Notes: a model not told the origin generated them from the letters alone. Positions 18,280-29,048 are shown, numbered from the stretch's first letter. The stretch is DNA of 64,000 nucleotides from Methanosarcina vacuolata Z-761 (GCF_000969905.1 NZ_CP009520.1:1922001-1986000), one strand, 5' to 3'. Made by a program: numbers and translations.

Positions 18280-19068
18280 ATTATAAAGCGGCTTTGAAAA
18301 ATAAGACCGTAAGTCTCTTTCCTTTATAATTTGCTGTGAGAACAGGAATGTAGCAGGTAGAGAATGAACCTGTGGACTCTTATCTATATTTAGGGAATAA
18401 TTACAGGACTCAGAGATACTTTGTTTGCGTCTAGCTGAGTGAGTTATGGTTGTCTTATTACAGACTTCAGAGATACTTTGTTTGAGTCTAGCTGAGTGAG
18501 TTATAGTTGTCGTATATCAGATGCCTATTTGATAGTATACAGGCACACTGTATACATTAAATTCTGTATTGCCATTAGATAAAACATTGCATGTTGCCAT
18601 TGTTTGACATTTAGCCACAGGTACTGCAGATCAACATTATGGAGTTATACAAAAATGCGGCTGATGCCAAAGATGAGCATTAGTAAACCTACTAGGAATG
18701 TTGTAGTTTTCTGGACTCTGCCGCTATCTATTAACAGCGAGGCATATTTGTTGAATTCTGGATATGCTTTTTCACGAACCCATTTGGAGATTGTCCAGTT
18801 TAATACTAACAACCCTTTCGATTCTTCTGCAAAATTCTTGTTTTGTAGATGTCTTTTGATAATTTTATAGTAACATCCGCCGAAACCAGTAATGAGACGA
18901 ACGTCTGCAGGTACCGCGTCAACAACATATGCCAGTTATTAAATTGATAATACACACGATATGTAAAAATAATATGCAAATAGTGCGTTAATAATGCATG
19001 CCAGATATTAATTTGATCCGGTACGCGATACATGCCAATCGTATTCAGGTAGTAGGTCAATGACATTA
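18280..19068. other. Gap with two imperfect repeat sets
   Basis: No supported gene. The gap holds the 57-bp tandem repeat at 18401-18511 and an imperfect pair of about 69 bp starting at 18916 and 18985 (both contain TGCCAG-TATTAA-TTGAT elements), which ends beside the glycosyltransferase stop. Confidence 0.6.
18401..18511. repeat. Tandem repeat, 57-bp period, two units
   Basis: Both units carry CAGAGATACTTTGTTTG and CTAGCTGAGTGAGTTAT in the same order; the starts are at 18401 and 18458. The units differ at only a few bases. Confidence 0.8.
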
Positions 19069-20166
19069 TTACCAATCCTGATTCGGTTTAAAGAGGAAGA
19101 GGTAGTATGCATAGACCAGCTGAGCAATAGTAAACCATGCATAAAAAATCTGAGGAATAAATGTTATTCTTACAAGATAGTCCCAATTACTGGGATTCTG
19201 TACATATCGAAGTGTGTAAACACTGTCCACGTACATTAAAATCATTACCAGTAAGAATATCCAATTGGGATGATAAACACCCGTCACTATGTCATAAAAA
19301 GCATAGTGTAGCAAAAGAATCTGGAAAGCCAACATAATCCAGAAAAATCCAGCATTCAGGATGTCTTTTCTGGTGCTTTTATTCCATCCGTGCTCCCACA
19401 ATGTGTCAAGTCCCCCACGAAGCCAGCGAACCCGTTGTTTCCATAACTCATTTAGTTTTAATGGGACATCTGTCCAGGCAAGCATCCCAAAGCCTGAAGC
19501 TGTGTGGTAACCAAGTTCTTTTAGAGTCATCGTTAACTCGTAGTCTTCGGTGATATTATGCACATCGTACACGGTGCAGTCAACTTTTCCGGTATCGATG
19601 CGCTTTTGCATAACTGCTTTTATTGCTTTCACTTTATATACCGTGCACATCCCGTGTGCGACTTTAATTCCCCTATCCTGACTAACTCGGCTTCTGTCGA
19701 ACTCTGCATATTCGACATACTGCCAGTGATATACTAACTTTTCAAAAAATCCATTAGTTTCCTGTTTGACTACACCGGCGCGAGAGCACACTGCCCCAAG
19801 CAGGGGGTCCAGTTGAAATTCGATTAATGCCTGCTCAACAAGATCTGGAGCTATGACTGTATCACCATCGACTGATAACACGTAATCATATGAATTCAGA
19901 TCAACATTTTCATAGGCAGCATTAAGTGCTCCAGATTTTTTAAATTTATTTCCAACAGTTTCTATCAAATTTACGCGGTTATCAGTAGCAGCTATACTTC
20001 TTACTATGCCCGCTGTATTATCTGTACTGTTATCACTTATTACAAGAACATCGACCTTGACTGTTTGAGTAAGAATGGATTCAATGGTAGAGCGGATTAT
20101 ATCTTCTTCATTATGAGCTGGCACAAACGCGATGACGTTGTTCCTTGAGGGCAGAACGGTTGTCAT
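19069..20166 (-). CDS. Family 2 glycosyltransferase, processive type
   Basis: A protein of 365 residues starting at the ATG at 20166, preceded by AGGAGG. The N-terminal GT-A domain has VLVISDNSTDNT, the SVDGDTVIAPD nucleotide-sugar site (DxD-like) near residue 99, the ED of NITEDYELT near residue 208, and QRVRWLRGG near residue 243. This D-D-ED-QxxRW set marks the processive polysaccharide synthases (IcaA/hyaluronan/cellulose synthase relatives). Three or so membrane helices close the protein. It likely makes or extends a surface polysaccharide from the cytoplasmic side. No operon partner is adjacent; the substrate cannot be told. Confidence 0.88.
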   Translation of the reverse strand: MTTVLPSRNNVIAFVPAHNEEDIIRSTIESILTQTVKVDVLVISDNSTDNTAGIVRSIAATDNRVNLIETVGNKFKKSGALNAAYENVDLNSYDYVLSVDGDTVIAPDLVEQALIEFQLDPLLGAVCSRAGVVKQETNGFFEKLVYHWQYVEYAEFDRSRVSQDRGIKVAHGMCTVYKVKAIKAVMQKRIDTGKVDCTVYDVHNITEDYELTMTLKELGYHTASGFGMLAWTDVPLKLNELWKQRVRWLRGGLDTLWEHGWNKSTRKDILNAGFFWIMLAFQILLLHYAFYDIVTGVYHPNWIFLLVMILMYVDSVYTLRYVQNPSNWDYLVRITFIPQIFYAWFTIAQLVYAYYLFLFKPNQDW

Positions 20167-21640
20167 TTTTCAATTCCTCCTGATATATACTACAATAATT
20201 TATTGGTTCTGTTCTCTAATACTATACTTTTTAAAGTAATACTCATAAATTGTAAGTATCTATATACATATAGTCCTATTTTTACCATCTAACTACTTAC
20301 CGAGTAGTAATATACATAGATTTTTAGTATATAGAAGTATTTGTAATAATAAATCATATATTTCATAAAAAATAATAAAACTTGCTATTAAATAGAGTGC
20401 TATTTTATTAATATGAAAATATACAAGTTGATCCCAAAAATCAAAGATTTTTTTAAAATATAGAACTTTGGAGAATCAATCAAGCTTCTAATCAGAAAAG
20501 TAATTCTAAAACTCTCTCTTTTTGAGAACAAAGTTAGTTTGGATAATCTCATTAGATATTTACTAAAAATTAAATCTATAGCATTCTCAATAACTCGCTT
20601 TCCGCAGAAAAATTTTATATTTAATAATCTTTACAGATATCGATTTTCAATCAAACATGGATTTATTAAACTTTTATACAGAAGGTAAAAGCAACTCTTT
20701 TGGAGTCGGTTAAGATACGATTCTTCAAAAATATGTTATTTTTGTTGCTGATTTTGTAATCTTATTTTGACAGCACCCACTAATTAATACTGAATATTTC
20801 TCTTATTTTTACCCAAGTTGGCTTAACAAGTCCTATAAATTTCTAAAAATTTGTTATATATTCTACATAATTCCATTAATTTTTGCTACAATCAAGTTAT
20901 TGATCTGATAAAAATTCGCAAAAATATATATTTTTATCAAGGCCGGTTTACTTTTCCCCATTTTGGTCGGATTACTTTTCCCCATTTTGGCCTGATTACT
21001 TTTCCCCATTTTGGCCTGATTACTTTTCTCCATATTTTGATATAAATTTTACCCAATTTTTGTATCCTCAAATTTTATGGATAAAAGTAAATTTCATGTA
21101 TTTGCTGAAAATTTAAAAATTTGACTAAGTCTAGAAAACAACCTCATGCGATGTATTAAACTGTATAACTGTATTCTAAAATTGTTGCATATTTTTCGAG
21201 TTAGAAAATTTTCAATTGAATTTGAAGAGGACACCTTATTTTTTATTTAACTGTAAAAGTTAGGTTGTAAACCTAAAAATATAAATTTGGATGAGTAGAT
21301 GGTTGCAGTAGTCATTTCGAGATTAATAGATTCCTCAACCGAATCTAAATGATAAGTAACTATATAGTATATTTAGAAATCAATATATCATCCTTTATTC
21401 ACCAAATGTGATTAAAAGATTAAACTATTGGTATCTGTTTTAAAAATGCTATCCGAAGAAAATATTTATTTTCAAAAAAATACTGCGTATCCTGGGCAGT
21501 AAGTAGAAACAGAAAAATTTGCTCAGTAAGTAGAAACAGAAAAATTTGCTAATTTTGTCTCATTTCGTTTTCGAAATTGAATGAGTTGTGCCCTGAGAAC
21601 GTGTCTAAAAACTAAAAAAGGAAAGAGTCTTTCGCCTCAG
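20167..21640. other. Long AT-rich gap with repeats
   Basis: Nearly 1.5 kb without a convincing gene. It contains a segment at 20656-20696 shared with 52662-52703, the 24-bp tandem repeat at 20948-21043, and, from about 21356, the downstream flank shared with the second GH16-like gene. An open frame across the 24-bp repeat (FPHFGLIT repeats) reflects the unit length being a multiple of three. Confidence 0.65.
20948..21043. repeat. Tandem repeat, 24-bp unit, four copies
   Basis: Unit TTACTTTTCCCCATTTTGG plus five bases; starts at 20948, 20972, 20996 and 21020. The last copy is diverged. Confidence 0.9.
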
Positions 21641-22300
21641 TTAAGATGGCACATAACTAAAGTCAGATAAAACCATCTCTGCATTCTGTCCATTTATTGG
21701 CGCTAAATGATTCATAAGCCACATCTGCATCGCAACTCCACCTTCTACATGCGGAATGCTTGTCTGGTCTGTACAGTTCCAGTCAGATATGACAGTTCCA
21801 TTAGAAAGCTTTGCAGTAAAGTGGACATACGTTGGCTCCCAATCAAAACTGTATGTTACGTCTGTAGCGTTCTGGTAAGGAGAGTCATAAGTTATTGCAC
21901 TCTGGTATGCATTTGGCTGGGCACTATAACTAAGTCTGTCACTGCATATCCAGCCCCACTGAGTAGCTTCAATATCTATCTCATTGGCATCGTTATGGCG
22001 GAAAAACATAGCAGCTACAATATTCGGATCGAGATTCAGTATTGGTGATGAAACCGTCCACTTGTATACACCATAGCTATAGTCAGTGGATGTTGTGTCA
22101 ACTTCTGTTGAATACCAGATATCTCCGACTTTCTGGATTGTAAGGTGTAGTTTCTGGTTTTCATCAATCCAAACATTATTGCTGGAACTGCTCCAGTAGT
22201 TACCACCAGGATTACCAGTTCCACTTCTTACCCACCACTCTTCACCACACCAGTTTAGATAAGTTTCTGCATCAGCAACATTTGTAATCATAAGCAAGCC
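21356..22300. repeat. Segmental duplication, copy A
   Basis: This stretch (GH16-like gene body and about 280 bp downstream of it) closely matches 52887-53815. Differences are mainly point changes plus a 27-bp tandem duplication (unit containing AGTAAGTAGAAACAGAAAAA) at 21499-21552 that copy B lacks. The signal-peptide coding end differs more strongly, so similarity fades near 22300. Confidence 0.85.
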
Positions 22301-22342
22301 TAACATACTTGACATTATGATTTGAGTATATTTATTCCCCAT
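21641..22342 (-). CDS. Small secreted GH16-like protein, copy A
   Basis: A protein of 233 residues with a signal peptide (cleavage near VADA-E, residue 25) and one concanavalin-like jelly-roll domain. EIDIE at residues 121-125 followed by ATQWG fits the GH16 catalytic ExDxxE type pattern (E121, D123, E125), and WEPTYVHFTAKLSNGTVI near the end is typical of the fold. It likely acts outside the cell on a beta-glucan-like polymer, but the substrate is unknown. The mature part differs from copy B (53148-53858) at roughly eight of 208 residues, while the signal peptides differ widely. Confidence 0.82.
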   Translation of the reverse strand: MGNKYTQIIMSSMLGLLMITNVADAETYLNWCGEEWWVRSGTGNPGGNYWSSSSNNVWIDENQKLHLTIQKVGDIWYSTEVDTTSTDYSYGVYKWTVSSPILNLDPNIVAAMFFRHNDANEIDIEATQWGWICSDRLSYSAQPNAYQSAITYDSPYQNATDVTYSFDWEPTYVHFTAKLSNGTVISDWNCTDQTSIPHVEGGVAMQMWLMNHLAPINGQNAEMVLSDFSYVPS

Positions 22343-23089
22343 ATTTATTAATTGGAGTAATTAGATAAAAATTAGTATTACTTTGATAAAATAGAAACTG
22401 TTAAGTAGTGTTATATGTACAAACACTTTCCTGAGGAAAACTTCATATTTAAGAATTTAGGCTCTTCGTCATTTCAGATGGGTAGTTTGAAATCTAACTT
22501 TCCTAATTTTAGATAGATCATAGTAATAAAATACTTAGTGTTTCGATATCCTCTTGCATTTCTTTTTATTAACCTTAACTCTCCCTCGCATAGAAAGTAA
22601 ACCAATTAAAGAATTGTGTCTTTTAATGTTGTTTTTCAACGGATTTTTGCATTTTTCCCTTCTCTATTGCTTTTAACTTACTTTCCGCAGATTAACTTAC
22701 TTTCCGCAGATGCCCGTTCAATTTTCACAATTTTTCCTGTTATCGTTTTTTCTGAAAACCGTCCTGTCTACTCAAACATGTGTTTTTGAAACATCCCACA
22801 ATTTTCTGCCTTTTGCCTTCATTGAAAACTTCCAGCACCTATTTCCCGAAGCTTCAGTTGAGATAATAACTCCAGATTTCCAAATAATTTTCCAAAAACG
22901 ATAGCAGAAAAACACGTTATCATTTTGAAGACACCTGCGGAAGGTCAAATGGAAAATAAAACAGTAATAATAAAAAAACAATCATCAATAATTGAAAATG
23001 AAAGGAAAATAAATAAAATTAGCAGAAGGTAAATTAAATTGAAAGAAATCCCAAAAAAGCCAGAAGTAAAGCCGAAAGCCCTTCTGAAT
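22343..23089. other. Gap with MITE ends
   Basis: No gene supported. It contains a lone family C end (TAGGCTCTTCGTCATT at 22458-22473) and family A copy 2 at 22697-22946, with CTTACTTTCCGCAGAT repeated in tandem at its left side. Confidence 0.65.
22697..22946. mobile_element. MITE-like element, family A, copy 2
   Basis: About 250 bp bounded by ACTTTCCGCAGATGCC at left and GACACCTGCGGAAGGTC (22930-22946) at right. The interior aligns with copy 1 (8216-8423): a TTATCGTTTTTTCTGAAAA block, a TTCATTGAAA block, a CAGTTGAGATAATAA block and an AAAAACGATAG block occur in the same order. Confidence 0.7.
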
Positions 23090-23689
23090 TTAACAATTAA
23101 ACACTTTATCCAGGAAGTACTGATGAATCCGTAAATCCTCGGTTAATTCCGGATGGAAAGCAAGAGCCAGCACATTTCCCTGCTCTGCAGCAATAATCAG
23201 GTCATCGAGCCTGGAAAGCACGCGAACCCCAGGCCCACAGCTCACGATTCCGGGAGCCCTTATAAACACGCCGGTGAAAGGAGAATCAAGTATCTCGACC
23301 TCAAGTTCAGCTTCAAAAGAATCCCTCTGCCTTCCGAAAGCGTTTCTATTGACCTTTGTATCCATAATTCCGAGCAATTCCTGGCTGGTTTTCTCAACCT
23401 GCTCGTCGCCACCCTTTGCAAGTACAATCAAACCTGCACAGGTCCCAAGGATCGGAACTCCTCTTGAAGCCGCATCCTTTATCTCCTCTGCAATCCCCTC
23501 GCGGGCAAGCAACCTGCAAAGTGTGGTACTCTCTCCGCCAGGAATCACAATTCCGCTGCACTCCGGGATAACACCCTTATGCTTTACCGCAACTACCTCT
23601 GCATCTATCCCTCTTTCCTTGAGGGCTTTCTTCAAAGCATTAATATGCTCAGAAACCGCTCCTTGAATAGCGATTACACCTATCTTCAT
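23090..23689 (-). CDS. pdxT: Pyridoxal 5'-phosphate synthase glutaminase PdxT
   Basis: A protein of 199 residues starting at the ATG at 23689 (MKIGVIAIQGAVSEH); the upstream ATG at 23701 would add four residues, but GGTG lies at a better distance from 23689. It hydrolyses glutamine and passes ammonia to PdxS. The class I glutaminase triad is visible: C84 in GTCAGLIVLA and the HPE near residue 182. PGGESTTL near residue 50 binds glutamine. Its partner pdxS lies about 450 bases upstream on the same strand. Confidence 0.96.
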   Translation of the reverse strand: MKIGVIAIQGAVSEHINALKKALKERGIDAEVVAVKHKGVIPECSGIVIPGGESTTLCRLLAREGIAEEIKDAASRGVPILGTCAGLIVLAKGGDEQVEKTSQELLGIMDTKVNRNAFGRQRDSFEAELEVEILDSPFTGVFIRAPGIVSCGPGVRVLSRLDDLIIAAEQGNVLALAFHPELTEDLRIHQYFLDKVFNC

Positions 23690-24144
23690 GAAAAACACCA
23701 TTTTCCAAAATTAATTCATTATCTGTTAATCCGAAAATAAAAAATTTTAATTGATTTATTCTTACAGCCCGTAAGAAAGAATCCATTTTTAAAAATTGAA
23801 TTTCAACCGTTGCACCGGTTTATCACACCGTTTCAAGGGATTTTCGATCAAGCCTCTTAAAAAAGCTTGCGAGCAAGCAGTTTTTCCAAAAGGCTTGCAG
23901 GCAATCACATATTAAAAAGACCTGTGATTGCGCCCTCTGCTGACCCAAAACAAAATTCGGGTAAATCAGCCGTCCTCAGAGAGTTGGAAATATAGCCTTT
24001 CTTGCCCATAGTTCAACCCTCCTAGCTAAGTTCAGTATCTTCATTATAATTCAGCCCTCTTGAGCGAACGAAGTGAGCGAAAAGGGCACCGTCCTCCCGA
24101 GACGGGACTCGGGTGGCGGAACTCGGGTGGCGGAACTCAGGGGG
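23690..24144. other. Gap between pdxS and pdxT
   Basis: The 455-base spacer holds no gene. Near the pdxS end, ACTCGGGTGGCGGA-type units of about 15 bp repeat at 24107-24140. Further on there are several short inverted stretches (GCTTGCGAGCAAGC near 23866) that could end transcription or process the transcript. The spacing is wide for a two-gene operon, so separate promoters are possible. Confidence 0.5.
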
Positions 24145-25041
24145 TTACCAGCCGCGTTCCTGAAGGGCTTCCTTTTCAGGGATAGTGTCTGCGCTGATGC
24201 CTTTCATGCCTGCGCCCACGCCTTTTGAGATTTCTGCGAGTTTTGCAGGGTTGTCAAAGTTGTTTACGGCTTCAACAACGGCTTTTGCCATTTTCTCAGG
24301 GTTTTCGGCTTTGAAAATGCCTGAACCTACAAAGACCCCGTCTGCACCAAGGCGCATCATGAGAGCGGCATCCGCAGGGGTTGCAACTCCGCCGGCTGCA
24401 AAGTTTACCACAGGCAGGCGCTGCATTTTTGAGGTTTCGACTACAAGTTCTATCGGAGCTTCGATTTCCCTTGCAACCATAATGAGTTCTTCCTTGGTTT
24501 TGCCAGCAAGGGCACGGATTTCGCCCTGAATCTGCTTCATGTGCTTAACTGCCTGGCTGACATCTCCGGTTCCAGCCTCTCCTTTAGTTCGGATCATGGC
24601 TGCTCCTTCGTTAATTCTCCTGAGGGCTTCTCCGAGGTTTCTGGCACCGCAGACAAAAGGCACGGTGAACTGCGTTTTGTCTATGTGGAAGTAGGGGTCA
24701 GCGGGGGTCAGGACTTCAGACTCGTCCACCATGTCAACACCGAGAGCTTCTAAAATTTCGGCTTCGACAAAGTGCCCGATCCTGGCTTTTGCCATTACAG
24801 GAATTGTAACCGTATCAATAATCTGCTGGACAATCTCAGGGTCGGCCATCCTGGCAACCCCACCCGCTTTTCTTATATCTGCTGGAACAGCCTGGAGGGC
24901 CATAACAGCAACTGCTCCGGCTTCTTCTGCGATCCTGGCCTGTTCCGGGTTTGTAACATCCATGATTACACCCCCTTTCTGCATTCTTGCAAAGCCCCTT
25001 TTGATAAGTTCGGTCCCATGTCGTAATTTTTCAAAGTCCAT
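24145..25041 (-). CDS. pdxS: Pyridoxal 5'-phosphate synthase lyase subunit PdxS
   Basis: A protein of 298 residues. ATG at 25041 ([18 protein letters not shown]) is preferred over 25050 because GAGAGG abuts the earlier ATG and is correctly spaced for the later one. The TIM-barrel enzyme joins ribose 5-phosphate, glyceraldehyde 3-phosphate and ammonia into PLP. Family marks are [54 protein letters not shown] and [17 protein letters not shown]. Length is normal. It works with PdxT as a dodecamer in the family. Confidence 0.97.
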   Translation of the reverse strand: MDFEKLRHGTELIKRGFARMQKGGVIMDVTNPEQARIAEEAGAVAVMALQAVPADIRKAGGVARMADPEIVQQIIDTVTIPVMAKARIGHFVEAEILEALGVDMVDESEVLTPADPYFHIDKTQFTVPFVCGARNLGEALRRINEGAAMIRTKGEAGTGDVSQAVKHMKQIQGEIRALAGKTKEELIMVAREIEAPIELVVETSKMQRLPVVNFAAGGVATPADAALMMRLGADGVFVGSGIFKAENPEKMAKAVVEAVNNFDNPAKLAEISKGVGAGMKGISADTIPEKEALQERGW

Positions 25042-25493
25042 GAATGTCATCCTCTCTGTCTTGATATGATTATAAGATTCTATGCCGTGGGAAACCCTTT
25101 ACACGATGAAATAACTCTTGGGTCTTTTCCACTGATTGCAACCAATAGGTTGCGGTTTTCAGTTAGTTATTTCTCCAGTGAATTGTGAATACGCTCAATA
25201 GTCAAAGGCATTATTTAAGTTATTCCTTATTAATAAATACAAAGTAAATCATATATAATAACTTAATATTTTTTCCATTAACTAAAAGTATTTCTTACAC
25301 CTGTAATGTTTATTCTGCTCTTTTAAATAATGCATTACAGAGCCTTAATGCTATTTATTATTCTACCTCTAATATGCTTGCCTGAGGTTAATTAGCACTA
25401 TCTCTGTTTTCATATAATATATATGATCTCCTTCAGGTTCTTAAATATATAGTTTTCTAAGAATACAATAGTTCCGATTTATCCAGGTTCCGA

Positions 25494-25727
25494 ATGCCAA
25501 TTACAAAATACATTCAATATTCTCGACCTAAAATGAATTATGCAGGATCAATGAATTCGAATGCGTGCAAAAAAACGACTCTGACCCCTACATTGGAAAT
25601 TACAGCACATGAAATGAGATCCGTAGTCAATGAAGACATTGGCAAATCTATAAATTGGGGAATAAAATCACTAATTGGAATGCCAATTAAGTCGTTTCTG
25701 CGTCGGTTAAAAGAGTACATTCAGTAA
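25494..25727 (+). CDS. Hypothetical 77-residue ORF
   Basis: The frame MPITKYIQYSRPKMN to RRLKEYIQ has no recognised motif and no clear ribosome-binding site. It is basic at the C-terminus. It is followed within ten bases by another open frame in a different phase, so both may be parts of one decayed gene. Weak call. Confidence 0.25.
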   Translation: MPITKYIQYSRPKMNYAGSMNSNACKKTTLTPTLEITAHEMRSVVNEDIGKSINWGIKSLIGMPIKSFLRRLKEYIQ

Positions 25728-25735
25728 AGAGATAA

Positions 25736-26014
25736 GCAACTACGCAGACAGTTAAGTGGAACATAGTAGCCAAAAAATATCATAAAATAGAGAATCATTG
25801 GATAGCAGAAGTTAATGAAGTTTTTAGAAACAAATGGTATTTTGATTTCTGTTGTACGAGAAATAGTTTAAAAATAAATATTTTTGATGGAAGACTCGTA
25901 ATATGTAATATTTCAGTTATCAATGAAGAAAAAGTAATTGGCTATTTCAGCCATTCGGAACTATACCTGATCGGAACTACTGAGTTTAGCGATGGTTTGA
26001 AAAACCAAAATTAG
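25736..26014 (+). pseudogene. Open frame without start, coding-like remnant
   Basis: After the TAA at 25733-25735 the frame is open for 92 codons to TAG at 26012-26014. It lacks an ATG in the first part. The translation (…NEVFRNKWYFDFCCTRNS, GRLVICNISVINEEKVIGYF) has a balanced composition that looks coding in this AT-rich gap. Not identified. Confidence 0.35.
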
Positions 26015-26066
26015 GACAACTACCCAAGGTAATTACGAGGTCGATAGTCAAAGAAGGGTAAAGTGG

Positions 26067-26189
26067 AGTACTTTCTTTTCTTTGTGCCTGTTATTCGAAG
26101 AATACCATGTGCATTTAAAGACCCAGTGGTTTGCATTTCTCCACACTCGTTGACGTAATTAATTTTGTTCCGCAGGTGCGTAAGTCCTA
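26067..26189. repeat. Dispersed repeat copy 2 and lone MITE family B end
   Basis: 26067-26114 matches 15258-15305. At 26177-26189 TGCGTAAGTCCTA equals the right end of the family B element at 8551-8668; no matching left end was found nearby, so it is a remnant. Confidence 0.55.
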
Positions 26190-26900
26190 AGCCATTATCA
26201 AGGCTAACTTGATAATGAATTCCTCTTTACGAAGATTATCAAAGAAAATATCTGTTCGATCATTGAATACACTACCTTATTTGAGGCAGGTCTATTTGCA
26301 AACTCTTTTGTTCTTGATTTGATACTTGCCATTGCCTATGATATTTCATTTTTCAGTGATATGATGAAATTTGCAATTTTAATCAGGACAGAAAACATCA
26401 GTGAATTTTGGTTTTGTTCCTTGTTTTTCCATTAAAGCACAATTATATTTTTATTATATAATATCACTCAAATAAAAACAGCACAGAAAAATTACTTATT
26501 TATCTCTTTTTATGTTATTTGTATGATAATTGAGGGTTTTTCTAATCTAATATTCTTTAATAGATTATAATAAAATCTTTTGAAAAATAAATATGTAAAC
26601 TATATAAATAAAGTAATACACGTTATGAAACAGATTTTTGAAGATATTTAAGGTCCTATGTAGTCTTCGGTTAATAGATTTTAAAAAGACTGGGGTGTAA
26701 ACTATAAGCGGGTTTCTTGAAAATTTAGTTATTGATCACATATTAACTCTGAATCGCTATCTATTAATGAAAAACTATCAAAGATTATGCTCAATAATTA
26801 AATTGCCATAACGCCAGGAATTAGGAGTTTTTTGAGTGTATATTTGTTTGGAGCAATTATTAAATAGACTACATGAATATCTGATTTCTTTTGACAAAGA

Positions 26901-26953
26901 GGTAAATGCAAAAATAGTACGAAATCGGGTAAATGCAAAAATAGTACAAAATA
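26901..26953. repeat. Tandem repeat, 27-bp unit, two copies
   Basis: GGTAAATGCAAAAATAGTAC occurs at 26901 and 26928 with the same following bases. Confidence 0.85.
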
Positions 26954-27222
26954 GATAGTAATATTAATTTAACATTGGCTGATTACGATTTCAACCAAGA
27001 CTTTAATAAAAATGTGATTACTGAGCCCATTCCAAAACATATTAATTTAAATATAACTATATTTTTAAAGTTGTTTTCGTGAGTTATTTTTCATGACCTG
27101 ATATTTTGTAAATAACTAAAAATACAGGATCCGATAAGTAATTTTGAGTTTTGGTATCAGCCCAATATAAAAGCACTTTTTATAAAAGCTGGAAATGGTA
27201 AGTAAGTTCCAACTTTTCCAAT

Positions 27223-27651
27223 TTAGGAAATAACAATATTTTTATGAACCCACAGTTTTCCATTATAACCCGTACACTTTATAGTCATACAACTTATGTA
27301 AAAACCAGTCTTTGAATACTTGTGCACTGGATATTTTAGTGATGAAGTAATTTTTGTTCCTGATTTTGAGGTTCCATCCCCAAAGTCCCATCTGATATAT
27401 GTCTCTGTACCTTTTGATAGGTCCTTAAATCGCACTATTCGAGGATCAGTATTCGAAGCGGCTACCGCAGTATAATCAATACGATTATTTCCACCTGTTA
27501 GACGTTCTGTTGCTGGTGGAGTTCCTGCACCTAGAGGAGTCTTGGTTACAACACATTTTGCACAGACTCCTTGAGACAATAAAGCTAGTATCATTAATAC
27601 GGTAAAAACAGATACTGTTATTTTCCATATAGACTTTCTATTATTTTTCAT
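27223..27651 (-). CDS. Small secreted single-PKD protein
   Basis: A protein of 142 residues starting at the ATG at 27651 (MKNNRKSIWKITVSV), which has AGGAGG upstream; the longer frame to 27699 reads through that site and is unlikely. A signal peptide (cleavage near VCA-K) precedes a single PKD-type domain with IRWDFGDGTSKSG and HKYSKTGFYISC. Two cysteines in the last strand pair may form a disulfide. It is a minimal PKD protein, likely at the cell surface; its partner and ligand are unknown. No operon context. Confidence 0.8.
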   Translation of the reverse strand: MKNNRKSIWKITVSVFTVLMILALLSQGVCAKCVVTKTPLGAGTPPATERLTGGNNRIDYTAVAASNTDPRIVRFKDLSKGTETYIRWDFGDGTSKSGTKITSSLKYPVHKYSKTGFYISCMTIKCTGYNGKLWVHKNIVIS

Positions 27652-28403
27652 ATTTTCCTCCTGTTTTTTTTTATATTTATCTGGTAGTCCACGTAGCAAA
27701 AAATTACAGGAGAAATTACCTTATAAGCATACTTATTTTCAAAAAATTTAATAAAAAACGCGATGACAATTTAAAGCTTGATAAAGCTTTATCTTCTTAC
27801 CTAAAAGATGATAACACTGTAAATTCATTGATAATTGTTCTAATTTTTTGCAAGCTTAAAAATAATGACTAGGAGAAGATTATATAATCCTAGATCTTAA
27901 GACAGTTCTTTATTTCCAGTAATAACCGCTGAAACCTCTACAATTTACTAGAAACCATCTATTTCAGGTATATGGTTATTGACCAACCATACAGTACCTA
28001 TAGCCAGCCTTCTCAACAGACCTCCCAGTCGCCTCATCAGTCCTCCTGGCCTGTTCTGTATACACATCTTCCAGTATACTCAAACGGGGTTTTAAAAGAG
28101 GATTGATAAACCCAAGAGAATTTTACTATATCCTGAAATAATTTCGCAGATCCAGAACTGTATGAAAGTTCAATAGATGATACAAAAGCATGTCAGATAT
28201 AAGCTAAACGTTGGGTAATTCTAACTCGCTTTAGTAAAGGAAAATGACTATGTAATATGAAAAAATTTAAAAAATGAAATGAAATAGTGTGTTTCCTGGA
28301 TACGTGACATTACTACAATAAAAAAATTAAAACTAAAACGAATTTTGGAACTGAGTCCATAATAAGAGAAAATTATTTACAAAACATCCCCAACCTTTCT
28401 AAC
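27652..28403. other. Gap with ambiguous short frames
   Basis: ATG at 27972 to TGA at 28104-28106 on the plus strand would encode 44 residues rich in Q, S and P. The opposite strand of the same stretch (stop at 27976-27978) is also open and reads LSILEDVYTEQARRTDEA, which looks more like a gene remnant. Neither can be confirmed. Otherwise AT-rich with no gene. Confidence 0.35.
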
Positions 28404-29033
28404 ATGAATTTCGGATTTTTGATTTTCCCAGGGCTGGAAGAACTGGACCTTGTTGGCCCCTGGGAAATAATATCACTCTGGAGCAAATTTGCCCAGGGAC
28501 CTGAGAAATGCTTCATGGTTGCCGAAAATCCTGCTCCCGTGATCTGCAGCAAAGGAATGTCCGTAAATCCTCATGTCACCTTTGCAGATTGCCCTCCACT
28601 TGATTTTCTCCTTGTGCCTGGAGGGGAAGGTACACAGATAGAAGTTGATAACCCATCCCTGATCCAATTCGTTGCCGAGCAGGCTGAACAGTGCCAAGCT
28701 GTGCTGTCGGTCTGTACTGGCACATTCATACTTCACAGTGCCGGCTTGCTCTCAAACAGGCGAGCCACTACACACTGGGCTTCCCTCCAGAAACTGCGAG
28801 ACATGGGTGACGTGGAGGTAGTGGAGGATCGAATCGTAAGGGATGGGAATATCTGGACCTCGGCAGGCATTTCTGCTGGAATTGATATGGCGCTTGCATT
28901 TGTTGAATACATGACAGATGAAAAAACGGCGGGTAAAATTCAGCTTGGTGCCGAGTACTACCCTTCCGGCAGGTCTTATGGTATGATGCACAAAATTCCG
29001 CAGGCTCCTGAATATTTAAGGAAAAGGGACTAA
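28404..29033 (+). CDS. DJ-1/PfpI family protein, isonitrile hydratase-like
   Basis: A protein of 209 residues. FPGLEELDLVGPWE near the start and the nucleophile-elbow Cys104 in SVCTGTFIL are the family marks; WTSAGISAGIDMALAFVE is the segment shared with isonitrile hydratases and the GlxA N-terminal domain. No helix-turn-helix is attached, so an enzyme or stress protein is more likely than a regulator. An acetyltransferase gene, broken by a stop, follows 15 bases downstream and may have shared its transcript. Confidence 0.85.
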   Translation: MNFGFLIFPGLEELDLVGPWEIISLWSKFAQGPEKCFMVAENPAPVICSKGMSVNPHVTFADCPPLDFLLVPGGEGTQIEVDNPSLIQFVAEQAEQCQAVLSVCTGTFILHSAGLLSNRRATTHWASLQKLRDMGDVEVVEDRIVRDGNIWTSAGISAGIDMALAFVEYMTDEKTAGKIQLGAEYYPSGRSYGMMHKIPQAPEYLRKRD

Positions 29034-29048
29034 GGAAAATGACTGACT

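Larger units (their letters stand above)
25042..27222. other. Long decayed gap with ORF remnants
   Basis: About 2.2 kb without a firm gene. It holds a 77-codon ORF at 25494-25727, an ATG-less open frame at 25736-26014, a dispersed repeat at 26067-26114, a lone family B MITE end at 26177-26189 and a 27-bp tandem repeat at 26901-26953. The remainder is AT-rich. Confidence 0.6.

Noticed and set aside
18806-19075. Minus-strand ORF beyond the glycosyltransferase
   Set aside because: Spans an imperfect tandem repeat; composition and lack of start signal speak against a gene.
20851-21045. Plus-strand frame with FPHFGLIT repeats
   Set aside because: Caused by a 24-bp repeat whose length is a multiple of three; the rest is AT-rich noise.
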